NCBI RefSeq assembly: GCF_030687395.1
Contig: NZ_CP117430.1
Location: 3,162,001-3,226,000, forward strand
DNA: 64,000 bases
Source of the DNA: Pseudomonas wuhanensis
GTDB taxonomy: Bacteria; Pseudomonadota; Gammaproteobacteria; Pseudomonadales; Pseudomonadaceae
Direction of reading: 5' to 3'
Shown here: positions 56,652-64,000 of the stretch, in pieces
Numbering within the stretch: the stretch's first letter is position 1
How the letters are laid out: each line of letters starts with the position of its first letter
The notes under the pieces: model-generated
What the model saw: the letters and a program-made list of their open reading frames with translations, nothing else
Databases searched by the model: none
Told to the model about the DNA's origin: nothing
Made by a program: the position numbers and the translations under genes

Positions 56652-57569
56652 CTACTCTTGATCTACAGTAACCACCTTCCAACTGTCATCTGGATCAAAG
56701 CGCTTCATCGACTGCGCCAACTTGTCACCACCGGGTCCCAAGTCTTTCTCGAACACTTGTCCTTCATGACTGATCATGAAACTCATCACCCCGGTGTCAT
56801 CGTATTTCGCCGGCCAGGCGATCAATGCAAAGCCACGGATCATCTTGTCACCGATGAGGTAGCTGTAGGCGCCGCCAGGTGCCGAAGGACCTTGGCCATC
56901 AAGGATACGGAACTGGTAACCATGCCAGTCTTCGCCAGCAATGGTTTTGCCGAACGCGGGGCCCAACGGGCTGATCTGACCGCTATCGTCGTCCGCCCAA
57001 TAGAGTCCGTCGTGCTTGCCGGCGGTGCTGAAGATTTTCTGCGCATAGGCCAGTGCGCCGTCACCGTCACGATCCACTGACGCATAATCCATCTGGACAT
57101 CGTGATAGGTCAGCACTGATTGCAACGCGGCGAGTTCGTTGCGGCCAATTCGACGTGCACGGACTTCCGCGCTACCGGCCTTGATGTCGAAGCGCCAACC
57201 GTTCGCGTCTTTTATCATCGGTATTGGCAGTGTCCAGTGATCACTGCCAACCGACAGTACCGCTTTGCGATCGCTGGTTTTTTCAATGGCGTGTTGCTCG
57301 CGGTATTGCTTCAAAAACGCATCCACATCACTGCGCTGCACGCCTTCGCGCGGGATGAAACTGCGCCATTCATTACCCAGCAACGCTGTCAGGCGTGCCT
57401 GATCGGCGTGTTCCGTACCCAATGCTTCGACGAACGCTTGAGCGGCCATTTCTGGCGTTGGAAATGCCTGCTGTGCCGTAACAATGCCCGACCACGCCAA
57501 GCCGGCAGCTATTGCCAGGACATGAAGGAGCAAGCCCATGAGTGCCTTCACTCGAGCATTGTTTTTCAA
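56652..57569 (-). CDS. DUF2950 family exported protein
   Basis: 305 residues from a TTG at 57567-57569, with GGGGAGG 8 nt upstream inside the DUF3300 gene; the stop of that gene overlaps it (TTGA). A signal peptide ends VTAQQAFP. Family segments are LLGNEWRSFIPREGVQRSDVDAFLKQY, GAYSYLIGDKMIRGFALIAWPA and the end KRFDPDDSWKVV. The function is unknown; it is always paired with DUF3300. An internal ATG 30 bp later is an alternative. Confidence 0.9.
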   Translation of the reverse strand: MKNNARVKALMGLLLHVLAIAAGLAWSGIVTAQQAFPTPEMAAQAFVEALGTEHADQARLTALLGNEWRSFIPREGVQRSDVDAFLKQYREQHAIEKTSDRKAVLSVGSDHWTLPIPMIKDANGWRFDIKAGSAEVRARRIGRNELAALQSVLTYHDVQMDYASVDRDGDGALAYAQKIFSTAGKHDGLYWADDDSGQISPLGPAFGKTIAGEDWHGYQFRILDGQGPSAPGGAYSYLIGDKMIRGFALIAWPAKYDDTGVMSFMISHEGQVFEKDLGPGGDKLAQSMKRFDPDDSWKVVTVDQE

Positions 57570-59041
57570 CGACGGCCTCCCCTTTGACGCGCTGGTGGAT
57601 TGGACGGCCGACTGATCTGATGGCCGGCTGATCGCGAGGCACTGGGACGCTGGGCGGATGCCTGGCTGGCCCGGCCACGACTGGCTTGTGCGTTGGTCTG
57701 TGACGGTGAGCGCGCGCCCGCGAATACATTGTTGGGGGCACTGCCCTTACTGGCGGACGGCCGTTTTTGCGCAGCCTGGCGCCCCGGCGAGTCGCCCTGC
57801 CCGCGCTGATTGACCTGAGCGGTCTGTTTCCTGGGTTGCTGACTCTCCCGAGTATTTCTGGCAGTGCCCTGGCTTCTGTCAGACGACTTCGGTCTGTCTG
57901 CACCTGCTTGCATCCGATTGCTGGCCGAGGTTCCGGACTGGGCGGCGCGCGCTCGATCACGGGCTTCGCGGTTGCTGGTGGCAGGTCGTTCGATACCGTG
58001 CTTGTCCATTGAACTGCGGGCTTTTTCACGAGCCTGGGCCCTCTGAGCATCGTCCCCACGATAGGCTACACGCTGATTGGCGCCGCCCAGTTGTCGGCCG
58101 TACTGTTCGCGGCTCTTGCTGTCTCGATAGGGAACACCATCGCGATGAACGGCGTTGTGCTGCCACTTGTTCTGATTACGGGTGATCTGGTTGTTGCGAT
58201 TGATGTTGTTGTAGCGATCGACGTCGATGTCGATGTCGTTATTGCCCCAGTCACATTCACCCCACAACGCACCGACGATAGCCACACCGGTACCGAACGC
58301 CAACCCAGCCATCAATGCCGAACCGGGGTAATAGGCTGGCGGCGGTGGATAGTACACGGGAGGCGACGCAGGATAGGGCCAGGTGCCGTAGGTGGTTGTC
58401 GGGTTATAACTGGGTACGTACACCACCTGCGGATCGGAGGGCTGAATGATGATGGTGGAGGTGCTGCTGGCAGGGGCCGGAGCTGTAGCGGTAGCTGCCG
58501 GTGCCGGTGCCGCAACAGCCTGAACCGTCACGTTCTGATATTGGTTGCTCTGCAGGTTGCCTGCTGCTTGCGCCTGATGACGCAAGCGTTGCACGCCCCC
58601 CATGACATCGTCGGGCTGCGCCAGGAAAGCATCACCCAGACGTTGTACCCAGACGGGATCCTGCCCCAGCGTTGCCAGGACCTGTGGGAAGGCAACCAGC
58701 GCCTGCACGCTCGGATCCCAGGGCTGGCTCGCCACTTGTTTGACCGCATCATCGCCCTTGGCATCCGGGTGTGCTTTAGACCAGGTTACCGCCTCGGCGA
58801 CTTCCCCAGGGTACGTGGTGGCCATCAGCACCTGTGCCAGCAACGGGTCCGGGTAAAGCGCAATGGGAGCCAGTATTTGATCCAGCTGCTCCTGGGTAAA
58901 CACGGCATCTTTGACCGCTGCCGTGACGGGCGCTGTGGCGGCAGCGTTGGCGGCCGCGGTCGCATCCAATGACTGCGCCAGGCAGGAGGATCCGCTCAAA
59001 AACAGTACCGCTGACACCGCGTAAAATAATGGAATGCGCAT
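57566..59041 (-). CDS. DUF3300 family exported protein
   Basis: 491 residues from the ATG at 59039-59041. A signal peptide ends CLAQS. The conserved N-terminal domain (about 50-180) has FTQEQLDQILAPIALYPDPLLAQVLMATTYP and ALVAFPQVLATLGQDPVWVQRLGDAF. A Tyr/Pro-rich linker and a long basic, Gln/Arg/Ser-rich disordered tail follow. It is translationally coupled to DUF2950. It is probably a cell-envelope protein; the role is unknown. Confidence 0.9.
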   Translation of the reverse strand: MRIPLFYAVSAVLFLSGSSCLAQSLDATAAANAAATAPVTAAVKDAVFTQEQLDQILAPIALYPDPLLAQVLMATTYPGEVAEAVTWSKAHPDAKGDDAVKQVASQPWDPSVQALVAFPQVLATLGQDPVWVQRLGDAFLAQPDDVMGGVQRLRHQAQAAGNLQSNQYQNVTVQAVAAPAPAATATAPAPASSTSTIIIQPSDPQVVYVPSYNPTTTYGTWPYPASPPVYYPPPPAYYPGSALMAGLAFGTGVAIVGALWGECDWGNNDIDIDVDRYNNINRNNQITRNQNKWQHNAVHRDGVPYRDSKSREQYGRQLGGANQRVAYRGDDAQRAQAREKARSSMDKHGIERPATSNREARDRARAAQSGTSASNRMQAGADRPKSSDRSQGTARNTRESQQPRKQTAQVNQRGQGDSPGRQAAQKRPSASKGSAPNNVFAGARSPSQTNAQASRGRASQASAQRPSASRSAGHQISRPSNPPARQRGGRR

Positions 59042-59160
59042 TGCACCCCCTATGTGGTCAGGCACGATTGAGCGCCTTGATCGTTCCGCCCTTCCCTGTA
59101 CCGTCGCGCCCTTCAAAGACGATACAGATCTTGCTGCAATTAACCCTTAGTTGTTCAGAT

Positions 59161-59616
59161 TCAAGGGGTTATCTGGTAGCCCCGTTGCTGCATGCAACTG
59201 CTGTAGGCGGAAGCAGTGGCAGCCGGTTCTGCCCGGCGGTCCTGACGACGATCCTGACGTTGCCGAGATCCACCTACAACCGCACCTGCCACAGCAGCAT
59301 CCTTGGCCTTGTTCTGTCGATATTCCTGTTTAACATCGTCGTCTACCTTGTCATAAATCTCGTCATGCTGACGACCGCGCGCTCCGGCAACCGCGGCACC
59401 GGCAACTGCGCCAGTAGCGGCACCACGGACACGTCCACCTGATTGAGGCGTTGTGCTGGTGCTTGCCGTGTTACCGGCCTGAGCCTGGCATGAGCTGATG
59501 TCCTGCTGAATGATTTCGGGAGACTGCCCTTTGAGCGGCGTTACGGTCTCGGCTGAAGCGCAAAGGCAAAATACCGAGACAATCGTAGCCAGACAGGGGG
59601 AAATGGATTTTTTCAT
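59161..59616 (-). CDS. YMGG-like glycine-zipper exported protein
   Basis: 151 residues. A signal peptide ends ASA, followed by ETVTPLKGQ. Two glycine-zipper stretches (GAATGAVAGAAVAGARG and AAVAGAVVGGS) flank GRQHDEIYDKVDDDVKQEY, and CMQQRGYQITP closes it. GGAGG precedes the ATG. It is the complete relative of the shortened protein at 4412-4732. A membrane-associated envelope role is likely. Confidence 0.85.
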   Translation of the reverse strand: MKKSISPCLATIVSVFCLCASAETVTPLKGQSPEIIQQDISSCQAQAGNTASTSTTPQSGGRVRGAATGAVAGAAVAGARGRQHDEIYDKVDDDVKQEYRQNKAKDAAVAGAVVGGSRQRQDRRQDRRAEPAATASAYSSCMQQRGYQITP

Positions 59617-59852
59617 AAAGCCTCCACTGCTATCAGTGTGCTTTGGATCTTTGAGTCTAGCTCAGCGTCTGGCGACTAACCCTGGAACAAAGTTCTAATG
59701 CTGCAACCTCTAATTCCATTTGCACTTTTACTCCCTCGAACTCAAACGGGAGCGGCAAGTTTTAAGCACTGACTTACACTGCGATACACCCAATGCGAAC
59801 AAATGACTGTTCAACGGATCAATAGATCCCACAGCAATCCGGGTATCAGGTA

Positions 59853-60515
59853 ATGAATCAGCCCAACATGAAAACGGTCACCTGCCTGTTCGCTACCAGC
59901 CTGTGCGCGGCGGCGAGCAGTTGGGTCAATGCTTCACCTGCTACGCCGACATTCCAGACCAGCTTCGACTGCGCCACGGCAAAGGTATCCGTCGAAAAGC
60001 TTATCTGTCGCGATCCACAACTGACGCAAATGGATATCGAACTGACGCGTCTTTATCGCCTGGCGCTCACGGATGATCATTCTGTACCGCGTCCAGACAA
60101 AGTCATGATCGACCAGCAGTTCTGGATCGAGGCTCGCAATCAGTGTGGCTCCGACCCTGCGCCCAAGGCGTGCGCGATCCGAAGTTATGCCGAGCGCGCG
60201 CACCAGCTACGCCAAGGCTCGGCCATTGTGAGAACCAAGGATCCAGACAGACTCACCGAAGGTCCCCTGGCTTTTCGGTGTACAGGGTTAAACGCATTGA
60301 TTGCCGCCACTTTCTTTAACACGCAGCCTGGTGTCGTGTACCTGAAATGGGCGAACAGCTCGATCACCCTGAGTCAGGTGCGGAATGATTCGGGAACCCA
60401 ATACACTGGCAAGGATTCCCAGGGGAGCTACAGCTTCTGGCAAGACGGCAACGTGGCTCTTTTCCAGAAACCAGGCTCAGGGGAAATGAGTTGTACGGCC
60501 GAGCCTGCTAGCTGA
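59853..60515 (+). CDS. LprI-like plus MliC-type lysozyme inhibitor fusion, exported
   Basis: 220 residues with a signal peptide ending VNA. An LprI/DUF1311 domain (about 35-115, FDCATAKVSVEKLICRDPQLTQMDIELTRLY) is followed by an MliC-like beta-barrel (about 135-218, with FRCTGLNALIAATFF, GVVYLKWANSSITLSQV and the closing AGEMSC-like GSGEMSCTAE). It would protect peptidoglycan against C-type lysozyme. The ribosome site is weak; an ATG at 59868 is an alternative start. Confidence 0.85.
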   Translation: MNQPNMKTVTCLFATSLCAAASSWVNASPATPTFQTSFDCATAKVSVEKLICRDPQLTQMDIELTRLYRLALTDDHSVPRPDKVMIDQQFWIEARNQCGSDPAPKACAIRSYAERAHQLRQGSAIVRTKDPDRLTEGPLAFRCTGLNALIAATFFNTQPGVVYLKWANSSITLSQVRNDSGTQYTGKDSQGSYSFWQDGNVALFQKPGSGEMSCTAEPAS

Positions 60516-60524
60516 GACCGTCTC

Positions 60525-61709
60525 TCACGTACTCGGCGATTTATGCCACGGATAGCCTTTGGCACTGAGTTCAAAGGCGTACTTGAACAAGCGCTTCATG
60601 TACTCACCATCGAATTTATGCAGGCGAGAAATGTGGAAGTCGGAGCCGATGTACGCCAGATTGAAGTCCGCCCCATCTTGCTGGGCAATTCGGTAAATTC
60701 GATCCAGATCGCTGATCCCCTGAGTCTGGATCAATGCGCTGATCGCTCGACCGCCAATGCTCAAGGTTCGGCGCTTCGTTCCGGACCATTGCAGTTCCAG
60801 TTTGCCGTTGCGAATGACATAGAAATGCCGTTCACGCCGCAAACGCGCCCCGGGTACCTGGTTCAGCGCCATCACGGTGCCGGGCGGGTAAAGGAACACC
60901 TGCGTAAGGACACCTCCGTCCACGTGCATTTCCTGAAACTGTTGGCCGTCAACCTCCACATCAATCATGACGGGTGAGACGGCACCGGGAATACTCATCG
61001 ACGCGACCATGATGTTGCGAAACAGCTCGAGCGCTCCCGGTGCCTGGCTGGAGGCAATAGCGCCCATGTTCCAGGTGACCGGGCGCCCTGAATCAAGGTC
61101 GGTTGTACCGATCATCAGGAGCCGTCCTTTGGCGTATTCCGCCGCGATCGCCGCAAGAATCTCGGCAGTGACGTACTGTGCAATGAGCCGCGACAGTGGC
61201 TTGCTGTGCGCCATACCATCGCTGGTAAGACGGGTCAGCATATTGCGCGCATGGAAAATGTCTTTTGGACCGACTGCATTGCAGATACGCACAATGACAT
61301 CGTCGTACTGGGGCCCCAGGTAAGCGAACGGGGCGACCAGGGCGCCAGCGCTAATGCCGGTGACAACTTTGAACACAGGACGAGTCCCATGCCGGGTCCA
61401 TCCGGCAATGATGCCCCCCGCGAATGTGCCGGCGTCGCCGCCGCCCGAAACGGCCAGCATATTTGCCCGCGGCAGGATGTCATTCGGTAGCCCTGCGCTG
61501 GCGAGCGCCTCAGCCTCTCGAAGGTTGGCCTGGCTCACATCCCGAATGAACGGAGTCAGGTCCTGGTCCAGCCAGTAGCGAGCATCTGGAATGCCCGGGA
61601 TCAGTGCTTGTTCCGTTAACGTTGGCGGCACCGCATCACGGCGTTGCAGGCACGCTTGACGCAACATGTTCAGGGTTGAGGCGCTAGGTCTGAGCTGGAA
61701 TGGTTTCAA
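60525..61709 (-). CDS. Patatin-like phospholipase family protein
   Basis: 394 residues from a TTG at 61707-61709, chosen because GGAGGAGG lies 4 nt upstream; a GTG at 61763 would lengthen it but has no site. The oxyanion loop is NMLAVSGGGDAGTFAGGIIAGW, the nucleophile serine is in VVTGISAGALVAPFAYLG, and the catalytic aspartate is in EMHVDGGVL. No clear signal peptide or lipobox is seen with this start, so the cellular location is uncertain. Convergent with the lysozyme-inhibitor gene. Confidence 0.85.
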   Translation of the reverse strand: MKPFQLRPSASTLNMLRQACLQRRDAVPPTLTEQALIPGIPDARYWLDQDLTPFIRDVSQANLREAEALASAGLPNDILPRANMLAVSGGGDAGTFAGGIIAGWTRHGTRPVFKVVTGISAGALVAPFAYLGPQYDDVIVRICNAVGPKDIFHARNMLTRLTSDGMAHSKPLSRLIAQYVTAEILAAIAAEYAKGRLLMIGTTDLDSGRPVTWNMGAIASSQAPGALELFRNIMVASMSIPGAVSPVMIDVEVDGQQFQEMHVDGGVLTQVFLYPPGTVMALNQVPGARLRRERHFYVIRNGKLELQWSGTKRRTLSIGGRAISALIQTQGISDLDRIYRIAQQDGADFNLAYIGSDFHISRLHKFDGEYMKRLFKYAFELSAKGYPWHKSPST

Positions 61710-62076
61710 CACGCCTCCTCCGGCCCTGCAACTGACAGAGCCCGTCACGCACACTCGACACACCCATGACCTGTGAAGTCAGGGCGAGTGGCCTGAACAT
61801 CTTTTATGCTAGCGCAAGCCCAGGCAGTCATGACGTTGGTGGGACGTCCGGTCTGTCAATGATCTTCCACCCATAGATGATCATTAGAAAACGCCAGCCA
61901 TCACCGCAACTTCAGCGGATCAATCTATGTAGCAGATGCCGAGCTCGCGAGGCTGCTGCTACGGATAACATTACGGCTTAACTATCTGCACGCAAAAAAA
62001 GTCCCGTGACCGAATGAGTCACGGGACAAAAAATTGGTTGGTTGCGGCCAACCAAAGGAGCATTTTTAAAAAGCGG
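61710..62076. other. Gap of 367 bp between the patatin and lipoprotein genes
   Basis: No gene seen. It holds the promoter of the patatin gene and the terminator of the lipoprotein gene. Confidence 0.5.
61994..62027 (-). terminator. Rho-independent terminator of the lipoprotein gene
   Basis: GTCCCGTGAC (62001-62010) pairs perfectly with GTCACGGGAC (62018-62027). Reading leftward it is followed by seven T (61994-62000). Confidence 0.9.
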
Positions 62077-62418
62077 TTACAGGCACTCCTGCGCGGCACG
62101 TTCGAAACTCGAAGGCATGAAGTTCGACGCCAGCAAGTGGCGCTCATACAAAAACACCTTGCCGCCATTCGGGGTCTTGTAGGCTTCGAGAACGTTGTCT
62201 GCCGCGACTTTGCTCGGCACCACGATCCGGTAGCTGCGCTGGGTTTGCGAGACCGTCGGGTTCAGTGCGCTGCCCTGCAACTTCGGTATCACGCAATCGG
62301 CGTACTCGGCAGGCGTTTTTTTCGTCTGAAAGGTCTGCGTCGGGTCGTTCGGCGCGGAGGCGCAACCGGCCAGCAGCAAGGAGGCGAAAGCCATGACAGG
62401 AACAAATAAAGGGCGCAT
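62077..62418 (-). CDS. Small lipoprotein of unknown function
   Basis: 113 residues. Signal sequence MRPLFVPVMAFASLLLAGC with a clear lipobox, then a compact domain with two further cysteines (YADCVIPKLQ and AAQEC at the end) that could form a disulphide. It has its own terminator. The family is not recognised. Confidence 0.8.
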   Translation of the reverse strand: MRPLFVPVMAFASLLLAGCASAPNDPTQTFQTKKTPAEYADCVIPKLQGSALNPTVSQTQRSYRIVVPSKVAADNVLEAYKTPNGGKVFLYERHLLASNFMPSSFERAAQECL

Positions 62419-62569
62419 CGGTGAAGTCCTGAAAATAAAAAGTCTGGTTCATTGGGCAATGTCTTCGATGGAGGAGATTTTCCACCTTTGCCCAACAAAC
62501 CAGAACTTGCGTTTCTTGATTGTCACTATTACTTGAACCGATAGTTGCGCCGCGCTATCGCTGGTCAGC

Positions 62570-62974
62570 TCAGCTCCTGATGGTTTCAGGAAGCTTGGCG
62601 ATCACCTTGATCTCGAACTCAAAGCCATACAGCCACGTTACCCCGACAGCAGTTAACGTTGGGTGCGGTGCGTTACCCCAGAACTCCGGCACTACCTTCC
62701 AGATCGTTTCGAACTTCGATTCGGGATCGACGATGAAGACCGTTACGTCAATCACGTCGTCGAAGGTGCAACCAGCAGAACCCAGGATCGCGTTCAGATT
62801 GTTGAACGCGAGCCGAACCTGAGTCTCCAGCTCGGGCTCGGGTGAGCCGTCTTCGGTACTACCGACTTGCCCCGAAACGAATAAAAAGCCATTGGACCGA
62901 ATCGCCGGCGAATAGCGATTGCGCTCATAAAGCGCTTGGCGTCCGGGAGGAAAAACAACATCACGCTGAGTCAT
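62570..62974 (-). CDS. RidA/YjgF family protein
   Basis: 134 residues. GAGGCAC precedes the ATG. RidA features are GFLFVSGQVG near residues 29-38, TQVRLAFNNLNAILGSAGCTFDDVIDVTVFI, and PTLTAVGVTWLYGFEFEIKVIA. The canonical arginine near the C-terminus that marks enamine deaminases is replaced (VGVTWL instead of the usual R-containing strand), so it may be a non-catalytic or differently specialised member. Divergent from a LysR gene, its likely regulator. Confidence 0.88.
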   Translation of the reverse strand: MTQRDVVFPPGRQALYERNRYSPAIRSNGFLFVSGQVGSTEDGSPEPELETQVRLAFNNLNAILGSAGCTFDDVIDVTVFIVDPESKFETIWKVVPEFWGNAPHPTLTAVGVTWLYGFEFEIKVIAKLPETIRS

Positions 62975-63117
62975 AAAGTGCCTCCATCAACGGGTCAAAG
63001 ACGACCCGCAATTAATGATGAAGAGACTTTAAGGACTTGTGCCTGCCCGATAAACGAGCAACTGTAGCCATCACTGTTTGTAAATCCCAAACAATCCAAT
63101 AGATATCCGGGGCAGAA

Positions 63118-64000
63118 ATGGACCGTTTCGATGCGATGCAGGCATTTGCTCGGGTGGTGGAAACGGGCAGCTTCACCAAAGCGGCCGAAACACTGCATAT
63201 GAGCAAGACGAGCGTGACGCAACTGGTGCAGCAGTTGGAGGCCCGGTTACGCGTCAAATTACTCAACCGCACGACGCGCAAGGTCAACGTAACGGCCGAC
63301 GGCGCCGTCTATTACGAACGCGTGATACGGCTGCTAGCCGACATGGACGATGCCGAGACTAGCCTGTCCAGCGCCTCGACCCTGCCCCGGGGCCGGCTGC
63401 GAGTGGATGTGCCCAGCCCGCTGGCCAGCATGATTCTGGTACCGGCGTTGCCTGCGTTTCATGCTCGATACCCTGACATCCAGATCGACATGGGCGTCAG
63501 CGATCGCATCGTGGATATGATTGGCGAGAATGTGGATTGCGTTGTGCGCGGCGGAGAACTAACCGATCAGTCTCTGATGGCCCGGCGGGTAGGCGACCTC
63601 CAGTTGAGCGTTTATGCGGCGCCGAGCTACCTGGAACGCGTCGGTACGCCGTCGCATCCACAAGAGCTGGAAGATTCGCATCATCGTGTCGTCGGTTTCC
63701 TGTGGGCACGCACAGGCAAAGCCGTGCCTTATGCCATGCGCAGCAACAGTGAGAGCGTGCATATCAAAGGTCGCTATGTGCTGGCGGTCGACGATGGCAA
63801 TGCCTATATCGCGGCCGGGCTGGCCGGCCTCGGAGTGCTTTGGCTGCCAGACTACATGTCCAGACCATACGAAGCGCGCGGCGAGTTGGTCCGTTTGTTC
63901 GAGGATTGGCGTCTCGATCCGATGCCGATCTACGTGGCTTTTCCGCCGAACCGGCATATCAGCTTCAAGCTGCGCGTGTTCATTGATTGGGTCGCTGAGC
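63118..64000 (+). CDS. LysR-family transcriptional regulator, 3' end outside window
   Basis: 294 residues visible. The HTH is at about 5-65 (FARVVETGSFTKAAETLHMSKTSVTQLVQQLEARLRVKLLNRTTRKV). The effector domain follows from about 90 (GRLRVDVPSPLASMILVPALPAFHARYPDI, later GLAGLGVLWLPDYM). It belongs to the CrgA-like branch. It is divergent from ridA, so autoregulation and control of ridA are likely. Confidence 0.9.
   Translation, partial: MDRFDAMQAFARVVETGSFTKAAETLHMSKTSVTQLVQQLEARLRVKLLNRTTRKVNVTADGAVYYERVIRLLADMDDAETSLSSASTLPRGRLRVDVPSPLASMILVPALPAFHARYPDIQIDMGVSDRIVDMIGENVDCVVRGGELTDQSLMARRVGDLQLSVYAAPSYLERVGTPSHPQELEDSHHRVVGFLWARTGKAVPYAMRSNSESVHIKGRYVLAVDDGNAYIAAGLAGLGVLWLPDYMSRPYEARGELVRLFEDWRLDPMPIYVAFPPNRHISFKLRVFIDWVAE

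Overview
The window looks like a chromosome segment of a Pseudomonas, most likely of the P. fluorescens complex. The reasons are the REP/REPIN repeats built on the GTGGGAGC...GCTCCCAC palindrome, the typical pseudomonad gene pairs (puuA-potF-puuB, cstA-ybdD, DUF3300-DUF2950), an ANR-type low-oxygen cluster, and a PsmE-type alginate epimerase/acetylhydrolase. Species assignment is inference. Both ends cut genes.

Layout. 1-4.4 kb: polyamine catabolism and uptake (puuA, potF, puuB) with a divergent AraC regulator. 4.4-9.1 kb: a small secreted protein and a three-gene OMF/HlyD/DUF2955 efflux operon. 9.1-13.9 kb: a LuxR-type two-component pair beside a CstA pyruvate-transporter operon, with a REPIN and a perfect TACGTAG palindrome between them. 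14.7-19.5 kb: a copper/silver resistance operon (Met-rich and His-rich proteins, an isoprenylcysteine-methyltransferase-like protein, DUF5676, YHS-CopA, DUF2933).

19.6-42 kb is a low-oxygen/stress cluster. It holds an alpha/beta hydrolase, an erythromycin-esterase-family protein, PolX, Hsp20, an ArcD-like antiporter, a hemerythrin-fused P-type ATPase, an FNR/ANR paralogue with all four Fe-S cysteines, two triple-BON proteins, a PEGLP-type P-type ATPase, four double-length universal stress proteins, an MgtC/DUF4010 protein, a GNAT enzyme and an RNA-processing metallo-beta-lactamase. Eleven TTGATnnnnATCAA-like boxes lie in its intergenic regions (a twelfth lies at 14.1 kb), which ties the cluster together as a probable ANR/DNR regulon. 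Its right end is a graveyard: C-terminal stubs of a Usp, an alcohol dehydrogenase and acetate kinase, as if a fermentation arm had been lost.

42.4-45.4 kb is an accessory module bracketed by an imperfect 28-bp direct repeat. It contains an unrecognised 772-residue protein preceded by an odd tRNA-Lys(CUU)-like gene 25 bp upstream on the same strand. It is the best candidate here for an undescribed system. 45.6-50.7 kb has an intact ABC exporter followed by several broken genes (2OG-Fe oxygenase, MFS transporter, WrbA) and an intact DoxX gene. 50.8-64 kb has a GFA-family enzyme, the 1610-residue alginate-modifying RTX protein, the DUF3300/DUF2950 pair, a glycine-zipper protein, an LprI-MliC fusion, a patatin-like phospholipase, a lipoprotein, RidA and a truncated LysR regulator.
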